This document shows positions 19,648 through 30,162 of a stretch of 64,000 nucleotides of DNA, piece after piece. The stretch comes from Telluria sp042683405 (lineage in GTDB: Bacteria > Pseudomonadota > Gammaproteobacteria > Burkholderiales > Burkholderiaceae_D), in assembly GCF_042683405.1 (NCBI RefSeq), contig NZ_JBHUJS010000002.1, positions 496,001-560,000 of the forward strand. The letters run 5' to 3'. A program made the position numbers and the translations under genes. Every line of letters starts with the position of its first letter. Position 1 is the stretch's first letter. The notes beneath the pieces are model-generated. The model was not told where the DNA came from, did not search any database, and saw only the letters and a list, made by a program, of their open reading frames with translations.

Positions 19648-20538
19648 TCAGAATTCCACCATGACAGCGCCGAGCACTTGAGCACCGCTGTGCATCAACT
19701 GGTCGGTCACGCGGTTAATTTCTTCCAGACGGGTATGGTTCTTGCGGGTGACCAGCACCACGCCCTGGGCGCGCATGGCCACACTGACCGCGTCGGAGCC
19801 GAGCGACAGCGCGGCGCCGTCATACAGCACCACGTCGTACAGGCGGCCGACGTCTTCGTTAAACTGGGCAAAGTTCGTGCGGCTGAGCAGCTCCTGCGGG
19901 TTCGGCGGCACCGTGCCGGCGCCCAGCACCGACAGCGACACCAGCGAATCGATCTTGCGGATCGCTTCCAGGCCGGCGCGGCCGGACAGGATTTCGGACA
20001 GGCCCGGGCTGCTGCCGAGGTCGAAGATTTCGTGCTGGCGCGGCTCGCGCAGGTTGGCATCGACCAGCAGCGTGTTTTCACCCAGCTGCGAGAACGCCAC
20101 CGCGAGATTGGCCACGAACATGCTGGTGCCGTCGCCCGACTGGGCGCCCACCACCACCAGCGAACGGTGCCCGCGCGCGAACCAGCGCAGCATCAGCTGG
20201 CTGCGCAACGCGCGCAGCGCTTCGACCTGGACCGAAAACGGCTGGTAGGCGGCGACCAGCTTGTCCGACAGCTTGCCCTCGCCCGGCTGCAGGTAGGGAT
20301 AGTCGAACTGGCGCGCGATGGCCTGGTCGATATCGGCCGTGGTGACCAGCCCGAGGCGCTGGGCGGCTTCGCCGAAGCGGATGCCCAGCTCCTTCTGCAT
20401 GCGCAGCACGCGCTCGGCATCCTCCGGAGTGATCTTGCCCGATTCGAGCAGCAGTCCGCCGATGCTCGAATCCACCCTCGGATCCGGCGCAGGCTGCATC
20501 GCCACCTGGTGTGCAAACGAATTCATGTCTGTATCCAT
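19648..20538 (-). CDS. epsG: EPS chain-length tyrosine kinase-like protein EpsG
   Basis: A 296-residue cytoplasmic partner of EpsF in the Wzc/CpsD family. The C-terminal ATPase has the P-loop GAQSGDGTS near residue 129, where the usual Lys is Thr, the A' motif LLVDANLREPR and the Walker B-like VVLYDGAAL. There is no C-terminal tyrosine cluster (it ends AVMVEF), so autokinase activity is doubtful. Residues 25-80 form two MshEN-like repeats (IGGLLLESGKITPED, RFGEAAQRLGLVTTADI), a fold that binds c-di-GMP in other proteins. Confidence 0.85.
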   Translation of the reverse strand: MDTDMNSFAHQVAMQPAPDPRVDSSIGGLLLESGKITPEDAERVLRMQKELGIRFGEAAQRLGLVTTADIDQAIARQFDYPYLQPGEGKLSDKLVAAYQPFSVQVEALRALRSQLMLRWFARGHRSLVVVGAQSGDGTSMFVANLAVAFSQLGENTLLVDANLREPRQHEIFDLGSSPGLSEILSGRAGLEAIRKIDSLVSLSVLGAGTVPPNPQELLSRTNFAQFNEDVGRLYDVVLYDGAALSLGSDAVSVAMRAQGVVLVTRKNHTRLEEINRVTDQLMHSGAQVLGAVMVEF

Positions 20539-20540
20539 AT

Positions 20541-21947
20541 TTAGTTAAGCCGCAGTCGCGGCATGATCATCGACAGCCGGTTCAGGCGCGGACGCGATGG
20601 CGCAGACCAGTCGATGGTGCCAAGCACGGGAATCTGCAGCACGTCCGACAGGTCGCGCGTGGAACGCAGGCGGCGGTCGATCATTTCGGCCACCAGGCTG
20701 AACGCGAGTCCGAGGATGGTGCCGAGGAAGGCGGCCAGGGCGGTGTTGAGCATGACCTTCGGGCCGGACGGATCGAGCGGCGGCACGGCCGGATTGAGCA
20801 CGGCCACGTCCGATTGCTCGGCCATGCCCTCGATGCGGGTCTGCGAGAAGCGGGCCGACGCCGCCTCATAGGCGCGCTGCGCGCTCTCGACGTCCTTGAC
20901 CAGCACGTTCATTTCGTCGCGGGTGCGGTTCAGCGCCAGGACTTTTTTCTTCTGTTCGGCCAGCGCCGCTTCGATCATTGCGGCGCGCCCGCCCAGCAAG
21001 GTGGCGTTGTTCGACACGCTGTTGGAGGTGATGCGCATCTGCGCGTTCAGTTCCGAGCGCATGCGCCCCACTTCGGCGGCCAGCGCCAGGTAGAGCGGAT
21101 GGTTGCGGCCATAGCGCTGCGCGGCCTCGGCCAGCTTGGATTCGCCGTTGGCGACATTCACTTTGAGGCTCTGGATCATCGGGTTCTGGGTCACGTCCGG
21201 CGATTCGGTGTACGAGGTGCCATTGGCCATGGTGCGGCGCGATTGCGCATCGGCCAGTTGCGACTGCGCCATGACCAGCTGCGCCGACAGTTCATTCAGG
21301 CGGTTCGACTCCACGTCGAGGCGGTTGTCGACCGAGACGATGCCGTGGTCCTGCTGGTACTTGGACAGGCGCGCCTGGGCGGCTTCGAGCGTGTCGCGCA
21401 GCTGGCGGGTCTGCTCGTTCAGGTAGGCCGACGCCTTCTTCATCGGGTCGTTCTTCAGCTGCACGTTGAGCTTCTGGTATTCCTCGGCGAAGGCGTTGGC
21501 GATGGTGGCGGCGAACTGCGGGTCGGCGCCGGCGAACGTCACCTCCAGCACGCTGCTGGCGCGCGATGGCGTCACATCCAGCCGGGACAGCAGCGCCGTG
21601 GCCAGCCATTCGCGCGGGGTGCCGCGCCCGCCGGTGGCCGCTTCGAACTGCTGCTGAACCGACGGGCCTTCCGCCATCTTGAGCCCGTCGACCACGCGCA
21701 GGGCGACGTTCTGGCTCTTGATGACTTCCATTTGGGTCGCCATATAGCCCGGCATCAGCTGGGTCGGGATCATCATCCCGGTCAGCGGATCGGAGCCCTT
21801 GTAATTCAACACCAGGCTGGTGGTCGCCTTGTACGTCTTGGGAAGCAGCGAGGACACGACCAGGGTGGCCGTGACCGTGACCGCGAGCGTCACCAAGAAG
21901 ATGTACTTGCGCGCTTTGAGGATAAGCAGGAACTGGTGGAAATTCAT
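20541..21947 (-). CDS. epsF: Chain-length determinant EpsF (Wzz/Wzc-N type)
   Basis: A 468-residue inner-membrane polysaccharide co-polymerase. It has an N-terminal membrane helix (about 15-37) after MNFHQFLLILKARKY, a long periplasmic coiled-coil region (about 180-360) and a second helix (about 395-415) preceded by the proline-rich NPAVPPLDPSGPK. It would set EPS chain length and link the polymerase to the EpsE exporter. The stop is 2 bases before epsG, which supplies the separate ATPase part. Confidence 0.92.
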   Translation of the reverse strand: MNFHQFLLILKARKYIFLVTLAVTVTATLVVSSLLPKTYKATTSLVLNYKGSDPLTGMMIPTQLMPGYMATQMEVIKSQNVALRVVDGLKMAEGPSVQQQFEAATGGRGTPREWLATALLSRLDVTPSRASSVLEVTFAGADPQFAATIANAFAEEYQKLNVQLKNDPMKKASAYLNEQTRQLRDTLEAAQARLSKYQQDHGIVSVDNRLDVESNRLNELSAQLVMAQSQLADAQSRRTMANGTSYTESPDVTQNPMIQSLKVNVANGESKLAEAAQRYGRNHPLYLALAAEVGRMRSELNAQMRITSNSVSNNATLLGGRAAMIEAALAEQKKKVLALNRTRDEMNVLVKDVESAQRAYEAASARFSQTRIEGMAEQSDVAVLNPAVPPLDPSGPKVMLNTALAAFLGTILGLAFSLVAEMIDRRLRSTRDLSDVLQIPVLGTIDWSAPSRPRLNRLSMIMPRLRLN

Positions 21948-21969
21948 AATCAGACTTTCAAATGGAAGC

Positions 21970-22758
21970 TCAGAACCAGCTTTCCTTTACATGAATCACA
22001 TCGTCGGCGCGAAGGACTTCGTCCTGGCCAGGCTTGATCGTTTCGAAGCCGCCATTCGCGGTGCGGCGCTTGATGGTGATGCCGCGGTGGGTGCCGCGCA
22101 GGGTCAGGCCGCCGCCGGCCGAAAGGGCCTGGGTCAGCGTCATGTCGCGTTCCAGCCGGAGCGCGCCGGGACGCTGCACCTCGCCGTAGATATAGACGCG
22201 CGGCGCCCGCTCGACAAAGATCACGTCGCCGGCAGCCAGGCCCACGTTCTGCACCAGCTCGCCGCCGCGCACCATCTGGACCAGGTCGACACGCTCGCGC
22301 GTCACCTTGCCGTCACGGTTGCGGATCAGCACCAGCTCGTCGCCGCCGTCGGCATTCACGCCGCCGGCCTGCGCCAGCAGATCGGTCAGGCTGCGCTTGC
22401 CGCCTTCCAGCGGATAGCGGCCCGGACGGTTCACCTGCCCCAGCACCGACACAGCCTGGCTTTGCACCTGGGTGACGATGATGGTTACCTGGGGCTTTTG
22501 CAGGTAGCCGCCGGACTGCAGCAGCGAGGCGATCTTCTTCTCGGCCGACGCCACCGGCATGTCCGCCACCTTGACCTGGCCGATCAGCGGGAAGGTAATG
22601 GTGCCGGCATCGCTGATCCGGGTCTCGAGGCCCAGGTCCGGATTGCCATAGACGTACACCTTGACGACGTCGCCGGCGCCCAGCTGGTCGGCCGCGCAGG
22701 CAGCGCCGCCCACCAACAGCAGCAGTGCCGCGATCCAAGTTTGCAAGAGTCGTTTCAT
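21970..22758 (-). CDS. epsE: Polysaccharide export protein EpsE (Wza-like)
   Basis: A 262-residue exported protein. The signal peptide is MKRLLQTWIAALLLLVGGAACA. It has a Poly_export domain (LGAGDVVKVYVYGNPDL) and two SLBB domains (VSVLGQVNRPGRYPL, VYIYGEVQRPGALRL). Wza-type proteins form the outer-membrane-spanning channel for the polymer. It is shorter than E. coli Wza and lacks an obvious C-terminal helix after HVKESWF, so EpsL may supply the outer-membrane barrel. Lies between epsF and epsD on one transcript. Confidence 0.92.
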   Translation of the reverse strand: MKRLLQTWIAALLLLVGGAACAADQLGAGDVVKVYVYGNPDLGLETRISDAGTITFPLIGQVKVADMPVASAEKKIASLLQSGGYLQKPQVTIIVTQVQSQAVSVLGQVNRPGRYPLEGGKRSLTDLLAQAGGVNADGGDELVLIRNRDGKVTRERVDLVQMVRGGELVQNVGLAAGDVIFVERAPRVYIYGEVQRPGALRLERDMTLTQALSAGGGLTLRGTHRGITIKRRTANGGFETIKPGQDEVLRADDVIHVKESWF

Positions 22759-22784
22759 GATTGTCCTGTCTGGAAAAAGTGGAA

Positions 22785-23726
22785 TTACAGGCCCTGGATG
22801 CCGCGCGCGGTGGCATCGGAAGCCTGGGCGGCGGGTGCGGGTGCGGCGGTGGTGGCCGGCGCAGCTGCCGCGGTGGTGGCAGCCTTGTCCGGCTCCATGC
22901 CGTTCATGTACTCGATTTTTGCCGTCTTGCGCAGGCGGGCGACCTCGGCCTTGGCAAGCTCGGTGGTCTTCTTATTCATCAGGAACTGCTCGATCTGGGG
23001 CGATGCGACAGCCAGCGACACCGGCGCCTCGCGTACTTCGGTCAGCGTGATGAACAGGGCGCGGCCTGGCTCCTTGACGATGAACAGCTGCCCCGGCGGA
23101 ATGGCCGCCAGGCGGCCGCTCAGTTCGGAAGGCATGTCCGAGCTGGTGCGCATGTTCTGGCCACGCTGGAACGGGATCTTCTTCGATTCCAGCCAGGATG
23201 CCATCTCGTCGAGCGACTTGGCCGAGTCTGCCGCCGCCTTGACTTCGTCGCTCATCGCGGACGCCTGGATCGACAGCTGGTCCATGTTGAACTGCTTACG
23301 GTTGGCGAAGAACTGCGGGTTGGCGTTGTAATAGGACTCGACTTCCTGCGGGGTCGGCTGCACCGGCGTGCCTACTTTCTTCTGGATGTAGGCCTGGGCC
23401 AGGATCAGCGCCTTGGCGCGTTCGACCGCCTGCACCACTTTCGGGTCGCGGTCGAGTTTTTCTTCCTCGGCTGCGTTGACGATCAGCTGGCGGTCGACCA
23501 GGGCCTGCACCAGCTGCTTGCGGGCGGCCTGCTGTTGTTGGGGTGCGACGTTGGCGCGCATCAGCTCTTCATTGAGCTGGAGCGTGGTGATGTCCTTGCC
23601 GTTCACGACGGCCAGCGACTGGGTCGGCTTTTTTTCCGGTTCCTTGTCGCCGCAGCCGGCCAGCAGCGTAGCCACCGCGATCGCGATCGCGCACCAGGAA
23701 GCTTTGGTAGGGAATGTAGTTGTCAA
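22785..23726 (-). CDS. epsD: EpsD family peptidyl-prolyl isomerase-like lipoprotein
   Basis: A 313-residue periplasmic lipoprotein. The lipobox LLAGC appears after a short signal, followed by a SurA-like region (NGKDITTLQLNEELM, ALVDRQLIVNAAEEEKL) and an alanine-rich tail. Start is TTG at 23726 with GAGG about 5 bases upstream, because no ATG places the lipobox correctly; an ATG at 23795 would give an implausible leader. Probably a chaperone or assembly factor for the EPS export machinery. Enzymatic isomerase activity is not established by sequence. Confidence 0.82.
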   Translation of the reverse strand: MTTTFPTKASWCAIAIAVATLLAGCGDKEPEKKPTQSLAVVNGKDITTLQLNEELMRANVAPQQQQAARKQLVQALVDRQLIVNAAEEEKLDRDPKVVQAVERAKALILAQAYIQKKVGTPVQPTPQEVESYYNANPQFFANRKQFNMDQLSIQASAMSDEVKAAADSAKSLDEMASWLESKKIPFQRGQNMRTSSDMPSELSGRLAAIPPGQLFIVKEPGRALFITLTEVREAPVSLAVASPQIEQFLMNKKTTELAKAEVARLRKTAKIEYMNGMEPDKAATTAAAAPATTAAPAPAAQASDATARGIQGL

Positions 23727-23865
23727 AATATCCTCACAAAATTGGCTGTTTAGTTGTCGAAACTCTAATACCGAACAAGTTAGCACACATCTCAAGAACT
23801 GACCACACGACTTGCAACAATGAACATATTTCAGTCAAATAAGATTAACTTGCAGGAAACGTACT
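23727..23865 (-). promoter_or_regulatory. Likely promoter region for the epsD-led operon
   Basis: A 139-base AT-rich gap that interrupts an otherwise gapless gene string, just upstream of epsD. I see TTGAGA and TATTAG boxes with 19-base spacing but no consensus promoter, so only the region is proposed. Confidence 0.35.
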
Positions 23866-25251
23866 TCAATAGGCGTTATCGCGCCGCAGCACCACCATTA
23901 CCGTCTTAAGAATGATCCACAGGTCGAGCCAGAGCGACCAGCTGCGCAGGTAATCCAGGTCATACCGGATACGCGCTTCCATCTTTTCCAGTGTGTCGGT
24001 TTCGCCACGCATGCCGTTCACCTGGGCCCAGCCGGTAATCCCCGGCTTGACCTTGTGGCGCAGCATGTAGCCCTTGATCAGCTTGCGGTACTGCTCGTTA
24101 TGGGCCACCGCATGGGGGCGCGGTCCGACGATGCTCATGCGGCCTTGCAGGACGTTGATGAACTGCGGCAGTTCGTCCAGCGAGGTGCGGCGCAGCACCG
24201 CCCCGACCCGGGTGACCCGGGGATCGTCCCGGCGGGCCTGGATCACGGCCGGGCCGTTCTCGGTCACGGTCATCGAGCGGAACTTGTAGACCATGATTTC
24301 CTCGCCATACAGGCCGTAGCGGCGCTGGCGGAAGATCACCGGACCGGGCGAGGACAGCCTCACCGCCAGCGCGGTCAGCAGCATCACCGGCGCCAGCAGC
24401 ACCAGGATCACGCTGGCCAGCACGATGTCGCTGATGCGCTTGATCATCCCGTTCAGGCCCATGAACGGCGTCTCGCAGATCGCGATCACCGGCATGCCGC
24501 CGACATTGTCGAAGCGCGCCTGCATCAGGTCGAAGATGTAGATGTCGGGCAGGAAGTACACCGAGGCCGTGGTGTCCTGCAGTTCGTCGAGCAGCTTGCG
24601 GATGCGCGGCTGGGCCGAGATTGGCTGGCTGATGAAGATCATCTTGGTCGCATGCTTGCGCACGTACGGGGCGATGTCCTGCATATTGCCCAGCAGCGGA
24701 TGGCTCAGCTCCGGCGGATGGCGCTCGTCGGTGCGGTCGTCGAAGAAGCCCTCCACCTGCAGGAACAGGTTGGGATGGCGCTCGCACACGCGGGCGAACT
24801 TGAGGCCGACGTTGTTCGCGCCCACGATCACCACCGAACGCGCCTCGGTCTTGTCGGCGCCCTTGCCGATCGAGGCGGTGCGTACACCCACGTGGCTGGC
24901 CAGCAGCAGCAGCGGCGTGGCGATGAACCAGGTCAGCAGCACGCGCTCGTCATAGTAATAGTGCAGGCCGCTGGCATTACCCAGGAACAGCAGCACGCCC
25001 ACGGTCAGCGCCCAGCCGAACACGGTGTCGCGCACGTAAGCGAGCATGCGGCCGCTGCGCCAGGTGCGGTAGGGATCGATGTGCTGGTACACCGCGGAAG
25101 AAATGAAGAAGGCCAGGATCATCAGCACCAGCGAGTAGCCCGTGAAGGGCTCGTCGAACACCATGGAGGCCACGTACAGGCTGGACATGATGATGATCGG
25201 GTCCAGCACCCTCTGGAAGAACGAAATAATCGGAATATCAATAACCGTCAT
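23866..25251 (-). CDS. Undecaprenyl-phosphate sugar-1-phosphate transferase (EPS initiation)
   Basis: A 461-residue polyprenyl-phosphate hexose-1-phosphate transferase. Four or five membrane helices fill residues 10-125, a Rossmann-like CoA-binding domain begins at SVVIVGANNVGLKF, and the catalytic bacterial sugar transferase domain occupies about 270-461 with YKFRSMTV, RTSLDELPQFINV and VGPRPHAV. It transfers the first sugar phosphate, usually glucose, to the lipid carrier and so starts each EPS repeat. Start ATG at 25251, 7 bases after epsL. Confidence 0.92.
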   Translation of the reverse strand: MTVIDIPIISFFQRVLDPIIIMSSLYVASMVFDEPFTGYSLVLMILAFFISSAVYQHIDPYRTWRSGRMLAYVRDTVFGWALTVGVLLFLGNASGLHYYYDERVLLTWFIATPLLLLASHVGVRTASIGKGADKTEARSVVIVGANNVGLKFARVCERHPNLFLQVEGFFDDRTDERHPPELSHPLLGNMQDIAPYVRKHATKMIFISQPISAQPRIRKLLDELQDTTASVYFLPDIYIFDLMQARFDNVGGMPVIAICETPFMGLNGMIKRISDIVLASVILVLLAPVMLLTALAVRLSSPGPVIFRQRRYGLYGEEIMVYKFRSMTVTENGPAVIQARRDDPRVTRVGAVLRRTSLDELPQFINVLQGRMSIVGPRPHAVAHNEQYRKLIKGYMLRHKVKPGITGWAQVNGMRGETDTLEKMEARIRYDLDYLRSWSLWLDLWIILKTVMVVLRRDNAY

Positions 25252-25258
25252 GCAAACC

Positions 25259-26485
25259 TCAGAACTGGACGTTGACGCTGAACGACGCGCCCTTCGCCCG
25301 GTAGCTGTGCAGGCCGAGAGCCTGGCCGCCCTTGCGCGATTCGCGGAATCCATTGACGCTGACCTGGATGTTGCGGGTGGCCGCGTAGGTCGCGCCGAGC
25401 GACGCGTAGCGCAGCGAATCGCTCAGTTCCACCGCGGCCGGCGTGCTGATCCTTACACTGTAGTTGCGCTTTTCCTTGCGCACCGAGGCGTTCAGGCGCG
25501 TCTTGGCGGTGGCCAGGTAGTCGACGTTCAGGCTGGCGCCCTTGTTCAGGCTTGAGGCCACGACCGTGTTTTCGATCGGCGCAAAATCGCGCCATACCGC
25601 CGCCGTAAAGCGGGTCTTGCCGCGCGGCGTGTACACGACGGTCGCGCGTCCGTTGACGCCGCTCGCGTCGCGTTCCCCCAGCATCGCATGCTTGCGCTTG
25701 GCCCAGCCGGCCAGCAGGTCGAGCGTGGTCGCACCGCTGGCGCGCCAGTACACGCGCGCCTTGACCTCGTCCTGCTGGAAATCCTCGTCGATCAGGGTGC
25801 CGCCGATGATGCGCTTGTTCGGGTACTCGCCGTCCAGCCGGCGCAGCACTACGCCAGCGTAGTTGCCGCTGCGCGAGACGAAATCGATACCCGCTTCCGC
25901 ACGCTTTTCCTTGCGGTTGTTGAAGAACAGGCTCGGGAGCTCGTAGCTGAATTCGTCCTCGGAGACCGCGCCCCGCAGGCGCCAGGACGGGTGCATGCGC
26001 CAGGCCACGTCGGCCAGCATGTGGCGCTGCTCGCGCAGGTTGCGCTCGCCGTTGTGGAAGTCGGTAAACGAGGACAGCGTTTCAAGGTAGCTGGCCTCCA
26101 GGGTCCCGGAGAACTGGCGTCCGGCTTCCCAGCGCCAGCGGCCCAGCAGGTCCTTGCCGTCGTAGTCGAGCTGCTTGAAGTGGTCGAAGTTGACCTTGGT
26201 GACCTTGCCCTGCACGAAAATGTGCTGGCGGCTGTACGTGCGGTCGAACAGGATGCCGGCGATGGCCTGGCGCAGCGCATCGCTGCGCTGGCCGCCGAAG
26301 CCGGGATGCTCGTCCGGCAGGCGCAGCAGGTTGTCCTCGTAGGAATAGCCCAGGCCCACAAAGGGATGGATCGCATCGCCATCCCCCGCAATGACCGGCG
26401 TGCACAGTGCCGCAGTGAACAGCACTCCAAGTCGAGCAGACCCAAGGCCCGGCAAGAACTTCCTTTGGATTTTCTTCTGGATCAT
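25259..26485 (-). CDS. epsL: Exosortase B-associated outer-membrane EPS protein EpsL
   Basis: A 408-residue exported protein. A signal peptide ends near PVIA-GDGD at about residue 33. The remainder is a series of amphipathic strands (HPFVGLGYSYEDNLLRL, VWRDFAPIENTVVASS), and the last residue is Phe (VNVQF), as in outer-membrane beta barrels. This fits the EpsL transporter family found with XrtB. It likely provides the outer-membrane exit or anchor for the polymer. It lies between the CAAX-type gene and the initiating transferase. Confidence 0.85.
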   Translation of the reverse strand: MIQKKIQRKFLPGLGSARLGVLFTAALCTPVIAGDGDAIHPFVGLGYSYEDNLLRLPDEHPGFGGQRSDALRQAIAGILFDRTYSRQHIFVQGKVTKVNFDHFKQLDYDGKDLLGRWRWEAGRQFSGTLEASYLETLSSFTDFHNGERNLREQRHMLADVAWRMHPSWRLRGAVSEDEFSYELPSLFFNNRKEKRAEAGIDFVSRSGNYAGVVLRRLDGEYPNKRIIGGTLIDEDFQQDEVKARVYWRASGATTLDLLAGWAKRKHAMLGERDASGVNGRATVVYTPRGKTRFTAAVWRDFAPIENTVVASSLNKGASLNVDYLATAKTRLNASVRKEKRNYSVRISTPAAVELSDSLRYASLGATYAATRNIQVSVNGFRESRKGGQALGLHSYRAKGASFSVNVQF

Positions 26486-26524
26486 TCTTATTGTCTTTGG
26501 CTGTTGAGCCGGGCGGTCATCGTT

Positions 26525-27244
26525 TTACCAGTAACTCCAATTACCAGTGCGGACGACCCAAATGCCCAGCAGGAAATTTGTGACAGCATGCGCCAAAATT
26601 GGCATCCAGATTGTGCGGTACCGTACATAAAGAGCACTATAGGCAACACCCGCAACGATTCCTGCCAGCCACTGGTTGTGCTCGAAAGCGAACAGGACAA
26701 TTGTGATGAGCGCAGCCTTCCAGGTGGTTTGCGCTGGATCAACGTTTTGGAAGTCGGGCGAGACAATCCAGCGCATCAGGAACGAGCGCCAGAACAGTTC
26801 TTCCATGATGGGGACGACGGCCGCGGCGCCGAAGATGCGCACCACCACCAGCAGCCAGTCGATGCGGCCGTCGGTGCGGGGATCGAAGCCGGCCGCCTCG
26901 CCGATCAGCATCCACGGGGCGGACAGGCTGATCCAGAGGATGAGGACGACCACGCCGGTCAGGATGGAAATGGCGACCTGCGCCAGGTTGAAGCGCGGCA
27001 GGCGCAGTTCGGAATACTCGCGCCAGAATGCGGCGAGCAAGAGCATCACCGCCCCGATGCGGGCGGCGTACAGCCAGCGCAGGCCCTGTGCGGACAGGCC
27101 CATGCGCTCCAGCATATCGGTCGCAAAGATAAAAAAGATGTAGGCGAGGAAGGGTGCAATCCTGGCGACTGCCGCCTTGTTGAACAACGTACCGCCCGGG
27201 TTGACTTCTAGTGCTGCGCCTTGTTGCTCATCTTTTTCACGCAT
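26525..27244 (-). CDS. CAAX prenyl protease-related membrane protein (CPBP family)
   Basis: A 239-residue protein with about seven membrane helices. The CPBP motifs are present: EELFWRSF (EExxxR), FAFEHNQW (FxxxH) and HAVTNFLLG (HxxxN), so the intramembrane metalloprotease or accessory fold is complete. A subgroup of this family is known from exosortase/PEP-CTERM loci, matching its position 39 bases before epsL. Lies 6 bases after uup. Substrate unknown. Confidence 0.88.
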   Translation of the reverse strand: MREKDEQQGAALEVNPGGTLFNKAAVARIAPFLAYIFFIFATDMLERMGLSAQGLRWLYAARIGAVMLLLAAFWREYSELRLPRFNLAQVAISILTGVVVLILWISLSAPWMLIGEAAGFDPRTDGRIDWLLVVVRIFGAAAVVPIMEELFWRSFLMRWIVSPDFQNVDPAQTTWKAALITIVLFAFEHNQWLAGIVAGVAYSALYVRYRTIWMPILAHAVTNFLLGIWVVRTGNWSYW

Positions 27245-27250
27245 GTTTCC

Positions 27251-29155
<1,905 letters not shown>

Positions 29156-29231
29156 GGGATGTCCAGAGAGAGGCGGCGCGGTGCGCGGCCTGGGGATTAC
29201 AGAATCCTCCATTGTACCCTGCGCGGTCGGC

Positions 29232-29237
29232 TATAAT
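29232..29237 (+). promoter_or_regulatory. -10 box of the tRNA-Arg promoter
   Basis: Perfect TATAAT 21 bases before the tRNA. The best -35-like element (TTGTAC at 29212) is only 14 bases away, so the -35 is uncertain. Confidence 0.55.
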
Positions 29238-29257
29238 TGCGCTCGCTTCACAGAGTC

Positions 29258-29332
29258 CTCTCCGTAGCACAATGGATAGTGCACATGCCTCCTAAGCGTG
29301 GGATACTGGTTCGATTCCAGTCGGAGGGACCA
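29258..29332 (+). tRNA. tRNA-Arg (anticodon CCU)
   Basis: A full cloverleaf can be drawn. The acceptor CTCTCCG pairs with CGGAGGG, the D arm is GCAC/GTGC around AATGGATA, and the anticodon arm is CATGC/GCGTG with loop CTCCTAA (anticodon at 29291-29293). The T arm is ACTGG-TTCGATT-CCAGT, and CCA is encoded. It reads Arg AGG codons. The first pair is C-G rather than the common G-C. Confidence 0.95.
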
Positions 29333-29432
29333 TTCTTCCGTTGTATCGCCGGAGCGCGCCATGCGCTTCGTTAAGGTACGGCCCTGCCAGATCTCGTATG
29401 CTTCGGTATTACCACATGCGACGCGGCTCCCC

Positions 29433-29699
29433 ATGAGTGATTGCCTTGACAAAGACGCCCCGGCGAACAATGCTTCAGCCATGGAATCGCGCGTCGCAAC
29501 AATCGAGCACGACATCGTCGGGATGAAGGCAGACATCGCCGAGATGAAGGTAGACATCGCCATCATCAAGGCGACGTTCGCCTCCAAAGAGGATATGCAC
29601 CGGGAGCTTTCAGCCCTGACGTGGCGGCTGGTCACCTTCGTGTGTGGGTTCGGTACCGCGTTGGTTGGTGCGACATATTTCATTGCGGCTAACGTGTGA
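29433..29699 (+). CDS. Small coiled-coil protein with C-terminal membrane helix
   Basis: An 88-residue protein from ATG 29433 (MSDCLDKDAP). Residues 20-50 are a heptad-like coiled coil (VATIEHDIVGMKADIAEM), followed by a hydrophobic C-terminal helix (LVTFVCGFGTALVGATYF). This resembles small DUF1640/XhlA-like proteins found in prophages and accessory DNA. No strong ribosome-binding site is seen; a start at 29481 is possible. It sits directly behind the tRNA, in lower-GC DNA. Function unknown. Confidence 0.6.
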   Translation: MSDCLDKDAPANNASAMESRVATIEHDIVGMKADIAEMKVDIAIIKATFASKEDMHRELSALTWRLVTFVCGFGTALVGATYFIAANV

Positions 29700-29872
29700 C
29701 GCTAAGGCCAACGTTTCTGGCTGCTTTGAAGCACTCAGCGAACTTTGGTGCTCGTAGTATTCCCGGACAGCTAAAGTCCTGAGCAGTTCCAATTTGTCGC
29801 TTTGTCGGAACTGAATACGAAAGCTGTATATCTCATTCTTCTTCAAGAGTAAGCCCTTCCCTCGCAACATTG

Positions 29873-30162
29873 CTACCCGCTCTGGATACAGTGGACTTTG
29901 AGGAAGGATGGCTCAGCGAGCAGCGCCGCGGCCGACTCCCGGGTTGCGGCAACTGGCGATGATTCAGGGACACTGACGTTCCGAAAATGAACTGTCCGAT
30001 CAAGCGTGTCCTCTACAAATACATCGCCGCACGCAGCACCAGGAATGGGCGCTTCTCTTTACCGACCAGCCATTTCCACTCGTCCAGAATCGATGCCATA
30101 GCTATGGCACTGGGCGTCACCACAAGATGCTCAGTCGTCAGCAACGGTTCTTGGATCGTCGC
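29873..30162 (-). pseudogene. Frameshifted remnant resembling an immunity-type protein
   Basis: Two minus-strand reading frames join into one plausible protein if one base is removed near 30025. Frame 1 (30162-30013) reads TTEHLVVTPSAIAMASILDE, then WKWLVGKEKRPFLVLRA, then stops. Frame 2 (30028-29873) continues GDVFVEDTLDRTVHFRNVS and ends KVHCIQSG-stop. The pattern W-x-WLVG...P-x-LV...GDVF resembles DUF1851-type (Tdi1-like) immunity proteins as I remember them. TTG at 30144 could be the old start. Family assignment is tentative. Confidence 0.45.

Noticed and set aside
29610..29870. 86-codon minus-strand ORF overlapping the small coiled-coil gene
   Set aside because: Overlaps the more convincing plus-strand gene and shows no domain. 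It may be part of the decayed accessory DNA.
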